From: Streptomyces fildesensis
GTDB taxonomy: Bacteria > Actinomycetota > Actinomycetes > Streptomycetales > Streptomycetaceae
Length of the DNA: 64,000 bases
Assembly: GCF_016107395.1 (NCBI RefSeq)
Contig: NZ_JAAIKO010000012.1
Span: forward strand, 97,144 to 161,143
Direction: 5' to 3'
Under the pieces are notes generated by a model. The model made no database searches, was not told the DNA's origin, and was given only the letters and a program-made list of their open reading frames with translations. Numbering within the stretch: the first letter of the stretch is position 1; each line of letters starts with the position of its first letter. Shown piece after piece: positions 43,321-51,295 of this stretch. A program made the translations under genes and the position numbers.

Positions 43321-43788
43321 TCATGCTCCTGTGGTGGAACCGGGGCGGACGATCATCAGGACGGTCACCGCGGCCCACAGCAGGTTGAAGATCCCGGTGA
43401 ACATCGCCAGCCGCGCTGTCGCGCTGCGGTCGACGGGTGGCGACCCCTCGTCGAGCTGGGTCAGCAGGGCGTCCTGGCGCGGCAGCACCAGGAGCGCCAG
43501 GACGCCGGCGGCCACCGCGGTGAGCACGATGGAGACGATGAGCCAGGTGTCGCCGAGGACACCCATGCTGCTGGCGGTGGCGAACCCGAAGACCGGGACC
43601 GCCAGCGCGATCGCGGCGTACACGCGGCAGATGCGGTGCAGGAGCCGGACCGTGGCGATGGACGGCGCGTCCGGGCCCGCCGCCTGGGCACGGCGAGCCG
43701 CGGCGGGCAGCATGCTGGCGGCGACGGTCACCGGACCGATCGCAACGATGGCGACCAGGACGTGGACGGCGAGGAGGAATTTCGTCAT
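43321..43788 (-). CDS. Membrane protein (DUF2269-like)
   Basis: 155 residues, four predicted helices (ALVILVAIGPVT-like N-terminal, VYAAIALAVPVFGFAT, WLIVSIVLTAVAAGVLALLV, FNLLWAAVTVLMIV) with basic cytoplasmic loops. It resembles the DUF2269 integral membrane proteins. Its ATG overlaps the stop of the lipocalin-like gene by four bases, so the genes are co-translated. Function unknown. Confidence 0.8.
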   Translation of the reverse strand: MTKFLLAVHVLVAIVAIGPVTVAASMLPAAARRAQAAGPDAPSIATVRLLHRICRVYAAIALAVPVFGFATASSMGVLGDTWLIVSIVLTAVAAGVLALLVLPRQDALLTQLDEGSPPVDRSATARLAMFTGIFNLLWAAVTVLMIVRPGSTTGA

Positions 43789-44123
43789 GACAGGACGCCG
43801 GGCTCCGGCTCTGCTGCGTCCGCCCGCTCACCGGTCACCGTGGCGGCGGGCAGACGTCCTGCCTTGGCCTTGCCGGTGAGCCGGTCGCCGTCGACGACAA
43901 GGGCGTACACGAGGTGGAGCCGCAAGGGCTTGGGGATGGATTGCTTCCACGTCAACCTGCCGCCGTCGACGGCGATGTCGGTCAGCGGTACCTCTTCGCC
44001 GGATCGCCGGTCGCGGGCCGTTCCGTGCCAGGACCCGTCCGGCCGCAGGACCCCTTCCGTCCTGACATGTTGTTTGCCCAGTGGGGTGTCGATCGTCGGA
44101 TTCCCGATGCCTTCGGCAGTCAC
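43785..44123 (-). CDS. Lipocalin-like small protein
   Basis: 112 residues that match a known small actinobacterial family: a beta pattern with TPLGKQHVRTEGVLRPDGSW, then VAVDGGRLTWKQSIPKPLRL and DGDRLTGKAKAGRLP. It probably forms a small beta barrel binding a hydrophobic ligand. The GTG start at 44123 overlaps the stop of the DJ-1 remnant (GTGA); the normal N-terminus would be slightly different, so the start is not certain. Coupled to the downstream membrane genes. Confidence 0.75.
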   Translation of the reverse strand: MTAEGIGNPTIDTPLGKQHVRTEGVLRPDGSWHGTARDRRSGEEVPLTDIAVDGGRLTWKQSIPKPLRLHLVYALVVDGDRLTGKAKAGRLPAATVTGERADAAEPEPGVLS

Positions 44124-44558
44124 GTTGCAGATGCGCTTTCGGTCGCGGAGTGGGAAAGGGTGGTTCGGAGGGCGAGAGCGGGGGCCTGTCCGCGGGTGGA
44201 CCAGACGACGCCGCGTCGCTCGTGGGCGAAGAGCCGCTCCACGCTGTGGGCGACGCGCGGGTCGATCTCGCGATCGAGGAGGTACAGGGCGAGATCGAGA
44301 CCGGACGTGACGCCGGCCCCGGTGACGAGGTCTCCGTCGTCGACGACCCGGGTCTGTACGGGCCGGGTTCCGGTGGCCTCCAGCAGTTCGAGGCCCAGAT
44401 GGTGGGTGGTCGCGTGACGGCCTTCGATCAGGCCGGCCAGGGCCAGGATCAGCGAACCGCCGCAGACCGTCGCGACGATGGTGTCCTCGCGACTCAGTGC
44501 CTCCTCCATCGGACCGGGCAGGCCGGTCTGCAGCGAACAACACGATCTGGGCAAGCAC
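44120..44558 (-). pseudogene. DJ-1/PfpI-family gene with internal deletion
   Basis: The GTG at 44558 starts VLAQIVLF, the N-terminal strand of a DJ-1/PfpI domain. In a different frame, the sequence SREDTIVATVCGGSLILALA (nucleophile-elbow Cys) and the following ~85 residues (LELLEATGTRP ... SVERLFAHERRGV) give the C-terminal half. About 80 residues between strand 1 and the elbow are gone and the frames do not match. It still ends with a GTGA overlap onto the lipocalin-like gene, so the operon order has survived. Confidence 0.8.
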
Positions 44559-44748
44559 GGGCGGTCTCTCCTTCGTCCTTCTCAGCGGTGCCGCACCACA
44601 CGCTAGGCGGACCGCCGGAGGCTTCCCATGGGCTGGAACGACAAATGCCAACGGGTTCTCGCCACGCTCCTGACATGCTCAATCCCACGGTAGAAGAACT
44701 TGACCACTGCTTGAATCCTGTGGCGAGAACTCATCTATCGTGTACTGC

Positions 44749-45699
44749 ATGCATACGGTCGCAGTCCTTGTCCTGGATCAGGTGGTGCCGTTCGACATGG
44801 CGACGCCCATCGAGGTGTTCGGGCGTACCCGCCTTCCCGACGGGCGCCGCCCGTACCGCGTGCGGGTCTGCGGCGCCACGCCGGAGGTGGCCAGCGAGAC
44901 GTTCACCCTGCGCGTTCCCTGGGGTCTGGAGGCGCTGGCGGACGCGGACACGATCATCGTCCCGGGCTGCTCGGAAGACGCCCCGCCGCCGGGGCCCGAG
45001 GTTCTCGACGCGCTGCGCGCCGCGGCCGCTGCGGGCACCCGCATCGCCTCGATCTGCAGCGGCGCTTTCATCCTCGCGGCGACAGGCCTGCTGGACGGAC
45101 TGCGCGCGACGACCCACTGGGTGGCGGCGGACCGGTTCGCCGAGCTGTTTCCTCTCGTCGACGTGCAGCCCGATGTCCTGTACGTCGACAACGGCCGGCT
45201 CCTCACCTCCGCCGGAGCGGCGGCCGGCCTGGACCTGTGCCTGTACATGATCCGCCGGGACCTGGGTTCCGCCGTGGCGGCCGACGCCGCCCGGCTGGCG
45301 GTCGTGCCGCTGGAACGGGAAGGCGGTCAGGCCCAGTTCATCGTCCACGAGCAGCCACCCGTACCGCGGGGATCGCTCCTGGAACCGGTGCTCTCCTGGA
45401 TCGAGGACAACCTCGGACAGGACATCACCCTGGAAGCCATGGCGGCATGCGGTGGGATGAGTGAGCGGACCTTCAGCCGGCGGTTCCGGGAGCAGACCGG
45501 CACCACGCCGCTGCAGTGGCTGCTGCGAGCACGCGTGCGCCGGGCACAGTTCCTGCTGGAGACCACCGACTACGCGGTGGAACGGATCGCGACGCAAGCG
45601 GGTTTCGGGTCACCGACCGCGTTCCGCGAGCGATTCAAACGGGTCGTCGGCGTGACTCCGTACGGCTACCGGTCCTCGTTCCGCCGTTCCGCCGCCTGA
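44749..45699 (+). CDS. GlxA-type transcriptional regulator (DJ-1/PfpI + AraC)
   Basis: 316 residues. The N-terminal DJ-1/PfpI amidotransferase-like domain runs to about residue 190 (IIVPGCSEDA, SICSGAFILAATGLLDGLRA with the elbow Cys). The C-terminal AraC domain (215-310) carries two helix-turn-helices, including LEAMAACGGMSERTFSRRFREQ and ERIATQAGFGSPTAFRERFK. Such regulators respond to amine or nitrogen ligands, or to none known. The start at 44749 is preferred over GTG 44740. It is divergent from the DJ-1 remnant/lipocalin operon, its likely target. Confidence 0.92.
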   Translation: MHTVAVLVLDQVVPFDMATPIEVFGRTRLPDGRRPYRVRVCGATPEVASETFTLRVPWGLEALADADTIIVPGCSEDAPPPGPEVLDALRAAAAAGTRIASICSGAFILAATGLLDGLRATTHWVAADRFAELFPLVDVQPDVLYVDNGRLLTSAGAAAGLDLCLYMIRRDLGSAVAADAARLAVVPLEREGGQAQFIVHEQPPVPRGSLLEPVLSWIEDNLGQDITLEAMAACGGMSERTFSRRFREQTGTTPLQWLLRARVRRAQFLLETTDYAVERIATQAGFGSPTAFRERFKRVVGVTPYGYRSSFRRSAA

Positions 45700-46182
45700 A
45701 CCGACGGCAACGTCGACGCGGACGTCACGGGTGCACGGCAGGGTCCGGTCGGGGCGGGGCAGCCGGACGAGGAGCGTCTTCCCCTGCTCGTCGGCGTCGG
45801 TGTGCGTGTGGGTACTGCCCAGAGCCTCGGCGGCGAGCTCCGCCACCAGCCGCAGTCCCCAGCCGCCGCTTCCGTCGGCATGTGGTTCGGGAGTCGGGCG
45901 GGGGCAGTGGGGATGGCGGTCGTGCACGGCGACGATGAGACTGCGCGGGCCCAGCGCCAGGATGATGTCGGCGGTCGGCGACCGGTGCGCGGTGTGCTGA
46001 ACGCTGTTGGTGAGCAGTTCGGTCAGGATGAACAGGGCCGTCTCCACCACCGGGTGCTCCACGTCCAGATCCCACGCTGCGAAGTGCGCCCGGGCGCGGC
46101 GCCGGGCGGTGGGCACCGACAGCGCGACGGTGGGCACGGTGAAGATGCGTTGGCGGAGCTGGGACTGGATGGAGACCGGCAC
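45610..46182 (-). CDS. ATP-binding anti-sigma-like protein (HATPase/SpoIIAB-type)
   Basis: 190 residues with a GHKL ATPase of the RsbW/SpoIIAB sort: helix with ALFILTELLTNSVQH (N-box), the G1 box as AVHDRHPHCP, and GSGGWGLRLVAELAAEA as G2. Such proteins in Streptomyces phosphorylate anti-anti-sigma factors or bind sigma factors. The GTG start follows GGAAGGA. The last 90 bases overlap the end of the GlxA-type gene on the opposite strand, so the C-terminal tail after residue 150 is probably dispensable. Confidence 0.85.
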   Translation of the reverse strand: MPVSIQSQLRQRIFTVPTVALSVPTARRRARAHFAAWDLDVEHPVVETALFILTELLTNSVQHTAHRSPTADIILALGPRSLIVAVHDRHPHCPRPTPEPHADGSGGWGLRLVAELAAEALGSTHTHTDADEQGKTLLVRLPRPDRTLPCTRDVRVDVAVGSGGGTAERGPVAVRSHADDPFESLAERGR

Positions 46183-46388
46183 AGCGCGGATCCTTCCGGT
46201 GGGGCGGCATCGAACCCGGGTGACGTGTCCGTAGGCCGAGCGGGGCCGTTTCGGAATGTTGCCGCTGGGGAGGCCGGTCCAGTGGTTCGAACGGACTGGC
46301 TGAAACCCACCGTAAACCGACCTCTTCCTGAGGGGAATGCCGGATAGTAGACATTGACCATAAGTAGACGCACCCATTTGGGGGTCCG

Positions 46389-47351
46389 GTGTCCGACGGT
46401 TTCCTGGCGCCCGTGGGGCTCGGCGAGGTCGAAAGCGCCCTCTACCTGCATCTTCTCTCCGCACCCCGCAGCACCGCCGCACAGCTGGCCGTACTGGACG
46501 GCTCGACCGCGGCCCGCATCCGTCCGGCCCTGGGCCGCCTGGCGGACGCCGGCCTGATCACCCGGCTGACGGGCTCACCCGTGCGCTACGTCGCGTCACC
46601 TCCCGAAGCGGCCGTCGGCTCACTCGCTTCCCGTCGGCAGCAGGAACTGGAAGAGCTCCGCGCGCACGTCCGCTCGCTCGCCCTGCGGTTCCAGGGCGCC
46701 GACGCGGGCCACCCCAGCGAGCTGGTCGAACTGGTGGAGGGCCGTGAGGCGCAGCTGAACCGCGTCGAGCAGATGCAGCTCGGCTCGGCGGAGGAGATGC
46801 AGGTCATCGACTGCCCTCCGTACTTCAGCAGCCCGACGTTCAACCCGATCGAATTCCAGCTGCTGCGGCGCGGGATCAGCTGCCGGGTGATCTACGACTC
46901 GGTGTCGCTCGAAGGGCGCATGCACTTCGTCCAGGACTGCATCGACGCGGGTGAGCAGGCCCGGAGCCTGCCGGCGGTGCGGATGAAGATGCTCATCGCG
47001 GACCGGCGCGCCGCGATGATCCCGCTGAACTTCGAGGCGACCGAGTCGATGGCGGCCCTGTTCGTCCACCCCTCTCCGCTCCTGACGGCCCTGGTCACCT
47101 GTTTCGACCTGCTGTGGGAACGGGCGACCCCGCTGGCGGTCGACAAGAAGGGCGCGGCAGGGGGACTGGCTCCCGCGGACCACGAGCTGCTGTCCATGCT
47201 GGCGGCCGGCATGAAGGACGCCACGATCACCCGCGCGCTCGGCATCACCCAGCGGACGATGACCCGCCGCGTGGCCCACCTGATGGACGCACTGGACGCG
47301 AAGACCCGCTTCCAGGCCGGCCTGCAGGCGGCCAAGCGCGGCTGGTTGTAG
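46389..47351 (+). CDS. HTH transcriptional regulator (TrmB/LuxR-like)
   Basis: A 320-residue regulator with two DNA-binding-like domains: an N-terminal winged helix (LAVLDGSTAARIRPALGRLADAG) and a C-terminal LuxR-like HTH (LLSMLAAGMKDATITRALGI and TQRTMTRRVAHLMDAL). The middle domain (about 95-245) has the TrmB-like phospholipase-D/sugar-binding look (VIDCPPYFSSP, RMKMLIADRRAAMIPL). These proteins are common in Streptomyces and control nearby genes. The GTG start at 46389 follows a G-rich ribosome site. Confidence 0.85.
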   Translation: MSDGFLAPVGLGEVESALYLHLLSAPRSTAAQLAVLDGSTAARIRPALGRLADAGLITRLTGSPVRYVASPPEAAVGSLASRRQQELEELRAHVRSLALRFQGADAGHPSELVELVEGREAQLNRVEQMQLGSAEEMQVIDCPPYFSSPTFNPIEFQLLRRGISCRVIYDSVSLEGRMHFVQDCIDAGEQARSLPAVRMKMLIADRRAAMIPLNFEATESMAALFVHPSPLLTALVTCFDLLWERATPLAVDKKGAAGGLAPADHELLSMLAAGMKDATITRALGITQRTMTRRVAHLMDALDAKTRFQAGLQAAKRGWL

Positions 47352-47400
47352 CCGGCACGGGGCCGGCCGCCGGGTGCCCCCAGCGGTCGGTCCGGTCCCG

Positions 47401-49944
47401 TCAGCCGATGGTGATGGTCTTGGCGATGCTGGGTACTCCGGCGGCGTTCAGGGCGAACAGCAGATAGGTGCCGGGCAGTGCCACGCCGGGGTCGGTGGGG
47501 ACGGACAGTTCGTAGAGCCCTGCCGATACCTGATGGGACGTCAGTGGCACACGTCGTTGGTCGTTGTCCGTGGAGTGGGTGGCCGCTCCGGTGCGGACGA
47601 GGGCGAAGGCCGTGACCGGCGTGCTGGTCGTGACGGTCAGCATGGCGCCGTAGCCGGCTGTCGCGGGCGGGGTGTTGGTGATGGCCGGCCGCGGCCGTTG
47701 CGTGCCGTCGGGGTTGAGGAGATACGGCGGGGTGAAGATCGCCCCGTCGAAGTGGTTGGTGGCGCAGTCGCCGCACAGTCCGCCGCCGCCGGAGAAGATC
47801 CGGCCGTCGGGGAGCAGGTTAGCGACGCTGTGGTAGTTGCGGGGTACGGCCATCGTCGCCATGCGGGTGAAGGCGCCGGTGGCCGGGTTCCAGATCTCCG
47901 GGGTCATGGCCGAGGTGGCGTCGGAGAAGGGAACGGGCCGGGACTGGCCGCCGAAGACGGCGACCTTGCCGTCCGGCATGACGACGCTGTTGCTGAAGGA
48001 GCGGGCGAAGGCCATGTCGCCGGTGCGGGCGCTGACGGGCTGCGGGCCGGCGGTGAGATCTACGGTGTAGGCGCGGTTGGTGGCGTTGACGTTCTCGTAC
48101 GCGGTGGCACCGCCGAGCGTGAGGAGCTTGCCGATGTCGTAGGCGACGGCGTTGCCGTTCATCGCGTCCGGGCTGTCGGCGCGCACGCCGGCCGGGGTGA
48201 TGGTGCCTTTGCCGGTGGTGTCGATCCAGTTGAGCTGCTTGCCGGGCCCGAGCTGGAGCACCCGGCCGTTGGACGTGCCGTACAGCCACTGGTGGTTGTC
48301 GGCCCGGTAGGGCCCGGCGGGGTCCGCCGTCATCGTGGTCGTGACCGGTACGCCGGGGAGTTTGCGCCAGCTGCCGGTCGCGGCGGACCAGACCTCGCCG
48401 TCCTTGCCTCCCTGGCCGCCGTTCCAGGATCCGCCGATGACGAAGGCGTCGCCGTTGGAGAGCAGCGTCATGGCCTGGTAGCCGCGGGGGATGTTCATGT
48501 CCGCGGTCGCGTTCCAGGTATCGGTGCGGGGGTCGTAGATGCTGGCGCGGGCGGCGTTGCTGCCACCGGTGACCATCACCCGGCCGTCGGCGAGCATCGC
48601 GATGCCGGGGCAGAACATGTCGTGACCGGTGTTGTCGACGCGCCGCTGGGTGACCTGGCCGGTGGTGAGATCCATGATGGCGGTCTGGGTGTAGCCGTTG
48701 CTGCCGCCGAAGCGGTCGGTGGCGTACGCCGACCAGGCGAGCAGCTTGTTGTTCGGCAGCAGCGCGGTGGCCACCGGTACGAGCGGGAAGCCGGTGACCG
48801 GGCTCCACAGGCCCGCGACGGCCGGGTCCGCGGGCCCGCTGAGGCGGATCTCGGCCGCGGAGGACCACGGTCCGCGGCCGCCCGCCTCGCTGGTGGCGGT
48901 CAGACGCACGAACCTGGCGGTGGTCGGCGCCGTGAAGGTGGCGCTCTTGACCGTGTCGTCGTCCTTCCACGTCCCGGTGGCCAGCGGAGCCCCGAAGGTG
49001 ACCCCGTCGAGACCGGCGGTCACGGTGTAGGCGCCGATCCGGCCGTTGGCCCCCGAGACGCGCGGCGTGTAACTCAGTGCGGAGACCCGCTGGTTGGCGT
49101 GCATGTCCAGCGTGATGGAGTGCGGCAGCGCGGTCGGAGTGCCGGACCACTTGCTGTGCCACAGGGTGGTGGCGTCGCCGTCCAGGACGTTGCCGGCGCG
49201 GTTGTTCTGCGCGGCGGTCTCCTCGTCGCTGGCCGTGGCCGTCCAGCCCGTGACGGGAAGTTCGACGACGGAGGCGGGCAGACCGGGATCGCCCAGCAGG
49301 TTGATCTCGGAGGCCGAGGTCCACGGGCCACGGTTTCCGGCCTCCGTCGAGGCGGTCAGCCGGACGAACCTGGTTCCCTGGGCGGCGAAGTTCAGCGTCT
49401 TGATGGTGCCGTCGTCGGGCAGGGTGCCGGTGGCCACGGGCCGCGTCCACGTCAGCCCGTCCGCGCTGAGCGCGATGGCATAGACCCCGACCCGGCCGTT
49501 GGCACCGCTGCTGCGCGGCCGGTAGACGAGTGCGGACACCACGGCGGTGCGGTGCATGTCGATGGTGAGGCTGTGCGGCAGCGCGGTGGCGGGCGCCGTC
49601 CACTTGCTGTGCCACAACGTGGCGGCGTCGCCGTCCAGGACGTTGGCCGCCCGCCCGTTCTCCCCGACCGTCTCCTCGTCGCTCGCGGCCGCCGTCCAGC
49701 CGGCCCTGGACAGGACCGGAGCGATCGGCACCATGGCGGACGCCGGTGCGACACCGTGGTGCGGAGCGGGTGGCGGAGCCGTACCGCCCACCACGGGGAC
49801 GGCGGGACGGCCGTCCGCGACGGCAGGCCCGCCCGCCGCCAGGAACGGCACGAACGCGGCGGCGACCGCGGTGAGCGACGTCAGGATCAGCCACCGCGAG
49901 CGCCGGCGGAGCAGCCACGGCAAACGCGAGGTCAGAAACGGCAC
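47401..49944 (-). CDS. Secreted copper radical oxidase (galactose oxidase-like) with two discoidin domains
   Basis: 847 residues. The signal region (RRRSRWLILTSLTAVAAAF) is followed by two F5/8 C modules at about 75-215 and 228-365. A kelch propeller follows with all galactose-oxidase residues: thioether Cys445 (GHDMFCPG), Tyr489 (RGYQAM), axial Tyr704 and copper His705 (PRNYHSV), and His790 (THSTDND). The C-terminal DUF1929 domain follows. It should oxidise a primary alcohol of a sugar or glycan and release H2O2. The GTG at 49944 has a GGGGGG ribosome site six bases ahead. It is followed by the HTH regulator's convergent 3' end. Confidence 0.92.
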   Translation of the reverse strand: MPFLTSRLPWLLRRRSRWLILTSLTAVAAAFVPFLAAGGPAVADGRPAVPVVGGTAPPPAPHHGVAPASAMVPIAPVLSRAGWTAAASDEETVGENGRAANVLDGDAATLWHSKWTAPATALPHSLTIDMHRTAVVSALVYRPRSSGANGRVGVYAIALSADGLTWTRPVATGTLPDDGTIKTLNFAAQGTRFVRLTASTEAGNRGPWTSASEINLLGDPGLPASVVELPVTGWTATASDEETAAQNNRAGNVLDGDATTLWHSKWSGTPTALPHSITLDMHANQRVSALSYTPRVSGANGRIGAYTVTAGLDGVTFGAPLATGTWKDDDTVKSATFTAPTTARFVRLTATSEAGGRGPWSSAAEIRLSGPADPAVAGLWSPVTGFPLVPVATALLPNNKLLAWSAYATDRFGGSNGYTQTAIMDLTTGQVTQRRVDNTGHDMFCPGIAMLADGRVMVTGGSNAARASIYDPRTDTWNATADMNIPRGYQAMTLLSNGDAFVIGGSWNGGQGGKDGEVWSAATGSWRKLPGVPVTTTMTADPAGPYRADNHQWLYGTSNGRVLQLGPGKQLNWIDTTGKGTITPAGVRADSPDAMNGNAVAYDIGKLLTLGGATAYENVNATNRAYTVDLTAGPQPVSARTGDMAFARSFSNSVVMPDGKVAVFGGQSRPVPFSDATSAMTPEIWNPATGAFTRMATMAVPRNYHSVANLLPDGRIFSGGGGLCGDCATNHFDGAIFTPPYLLNPDGTQRPRPAITNTPPATAGYGAMLTVTTSTPVTAFALVRTGAATHSTDNDQRRVPLTSHQVSAGLYELSVPTDPGVALPGTYLLFALNAAGVPSIAKTITIG

Positions 49945-50041
49945 AACGGTCCCCCCAGACACGTCAGCGACCGCCGTGCCCCCCAATTGAACCCGGCGAT
50001 GGCCCGACCGTGTCAGTAAGGAGCGCCACTGTAAAGAGGTT

Positions 50042-50074
50042 CTCGCCCGCCCCGGCTCTTCCAGGACGGGCGAG
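50042..50074. terminator. Hairpin downstream of P450 gene
   Basis: CTCGCCCG (50042-50049) and CGGGCGAG (50067-50074) form a stem 13 bases past the P450 stop, in the direction of the cyclodipeptide operon. Confidence 0.6.
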
Positions 50075-50086
50075 GACCGTCGGCTG

Positions 50087-51295
50087 CTACCACATGACGG
50101 GGAGCCGCTCGGGCATCCGCTTCATGAACCCGGTCCGCCATACGAGCTGTTCGACGGGGACGGCGAGCTGCAGGTCCGGCATCCGCTCCAGCAGGACTTC
50201 CAGGGCGATCTCGGTGTGCTTCTTGCCCAGCGCGGTGGCCGGGCAGTAGTGCTGGCCGCCGCCGAACGACAGATGCGCCGCGGTGTTCTCACGGCCGAGA
50301 TCCAGTCGGTGCGGATCGGCGAACACCTCGGGGTCGAAGTTGGCGCCTTCGACGAGCACCAGGACCAGTTCGCCCTTCTTGACCTCCACATCCCCGAGCA
50401 GGACGTCCTCGAGGGCCAGCCGCGGCAGACCGTCACCGATCGACAGGTTGATCCGCAGCAACTCGTCGACCGCCGCAGGGATCCTGCTGGGGTCCTCGCG
50501 CAGTTCGGCCCAGGTCTCGGGGTGCTGGATGAGGGAGAACACCGCCATCGTCAGGAACGCCGAGGTCGAGATCACCCCCGCGCCGAACATCGTCACGCCG
50601 ACCGTGGCGAGCATCTCGTCCGTGAGGTGGTCGTACTCCGGGTCCTTGCGCAGCGCGGCGATATCGGCCATCAGCCCGGTCGTCGCCGGGTCGTCCAGGC
50701 GCTCCACCATGTACGCCATGTCGCGGTCCCAGTTGAGCTTCGCACCGCTGACGGGGCAGGCGGAGTTCATGAACGCGATGTCCAGACTCGCGGCCAGCCG
50801 GGGAGCGTCGGCCTGCGGAATGCCCAGGATGCGGCAGTGCATCGCCTCCGAGTACGGATTGGAGAACTGCGCCCGCAGATCCACCGGAGCGCCCTGCGCC
50901 CGCAGCCCGTCGACCAGCCCGGCCGCGTGCGAACGCATCCAGTCCAGCAGGCCGTCGGCCTTCGGGTTGATGGCCTTGAGCACCGCTTTGCGAAGCCCCG
51001 CCCCCGTGATGTTGCCCATGTTGTTGACGACCTCGGGCGGGATCGTCAGGGCGTACTGCCTCGGCGCACCCGGCATCGAGGTGTCCTTGAGGCTGAACCG
51101 GGTGTCCTCCAGCACCTGCTTGCACAGGGCATGGGAGGAGACCAGCCACGCCTCGTCGCCGGCGATCGTCCGGACCCGCTTGACGGGCTCCTTGCGCAAG
51201 GCGTCGATCTCGTGCGGCAGTTGATCGCCGCGCCAGGAGAACGGGAAGTCGAGCAGCGTCCCGGCCTGCGGGTCGAGCAGCGTCTCAACGGACAT
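50087..51295 (-). CDS. Cytochrome P450, CYP121-like
   Basis: 402 residues. Haem-ligand Cys351 lies in LSFGGGQHYCPATALGKKH and the I-helix in MFGAGVISTSAFL. The C-terminus WRTGFMKRMPERLPVMW and the sequence around the haem resemble, from memory, Mycobacterium tuberculosis CYP121A1 (mycocyclosin synthase), which couples two tyrosine rings in cyclo(Tyr-Tyr). The gene starts eight bases before the cyclodipeptide synthase stop (overlap of 11 bases) with AAGGAG ahead, so the two are translated together. The reaction on the cyclodipeptide is inferred from this pairing. Confidence 0.9.
   Translation of the reverse strand: MSVETLLDPQAGTLLDFPFSWRGDQLPHEIDALRKEPVKRVRTIAGDEAWLVSSHALCKQVLEDTRFSLKDTSMPGAPRQYALTIPPEVVNNMGNITGAGLRKAVLKAINPKADGLLDWMRSHAAGLVDGLRAQGAPVDLRAQFSNPYSEAMHCRILGIPQADAPRLAASLDIAFMNSACPVSGAKLNWDRDMAYMVERLDDPATTGLMADIAALRKDPEYDHLTDEMLATVGVTMFGAGVISTSAFLTMAVFSLIQHPETWAELREDPSRIPAAVDELLRINLSIGDGLPRLALEDVLLGDVEVKKGELVLVLVEGANFDPEVFADPHRLDLGRENTAAHLSFGGGQHYCPATALGKKHTEIALEVLLERMPDLQLAVPVEQLVWRTGFMKRMPERLPVMW

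Noticed and set aside
47374..50019. An 881-codon open frame on the plus strand opposite the copper oxidase
   Set aside because: Shadow of the oxidase gene; translation rich in Gly, Val, Arg and Asp with no motifs, while the minus-strand gene has every catalytic ligand.
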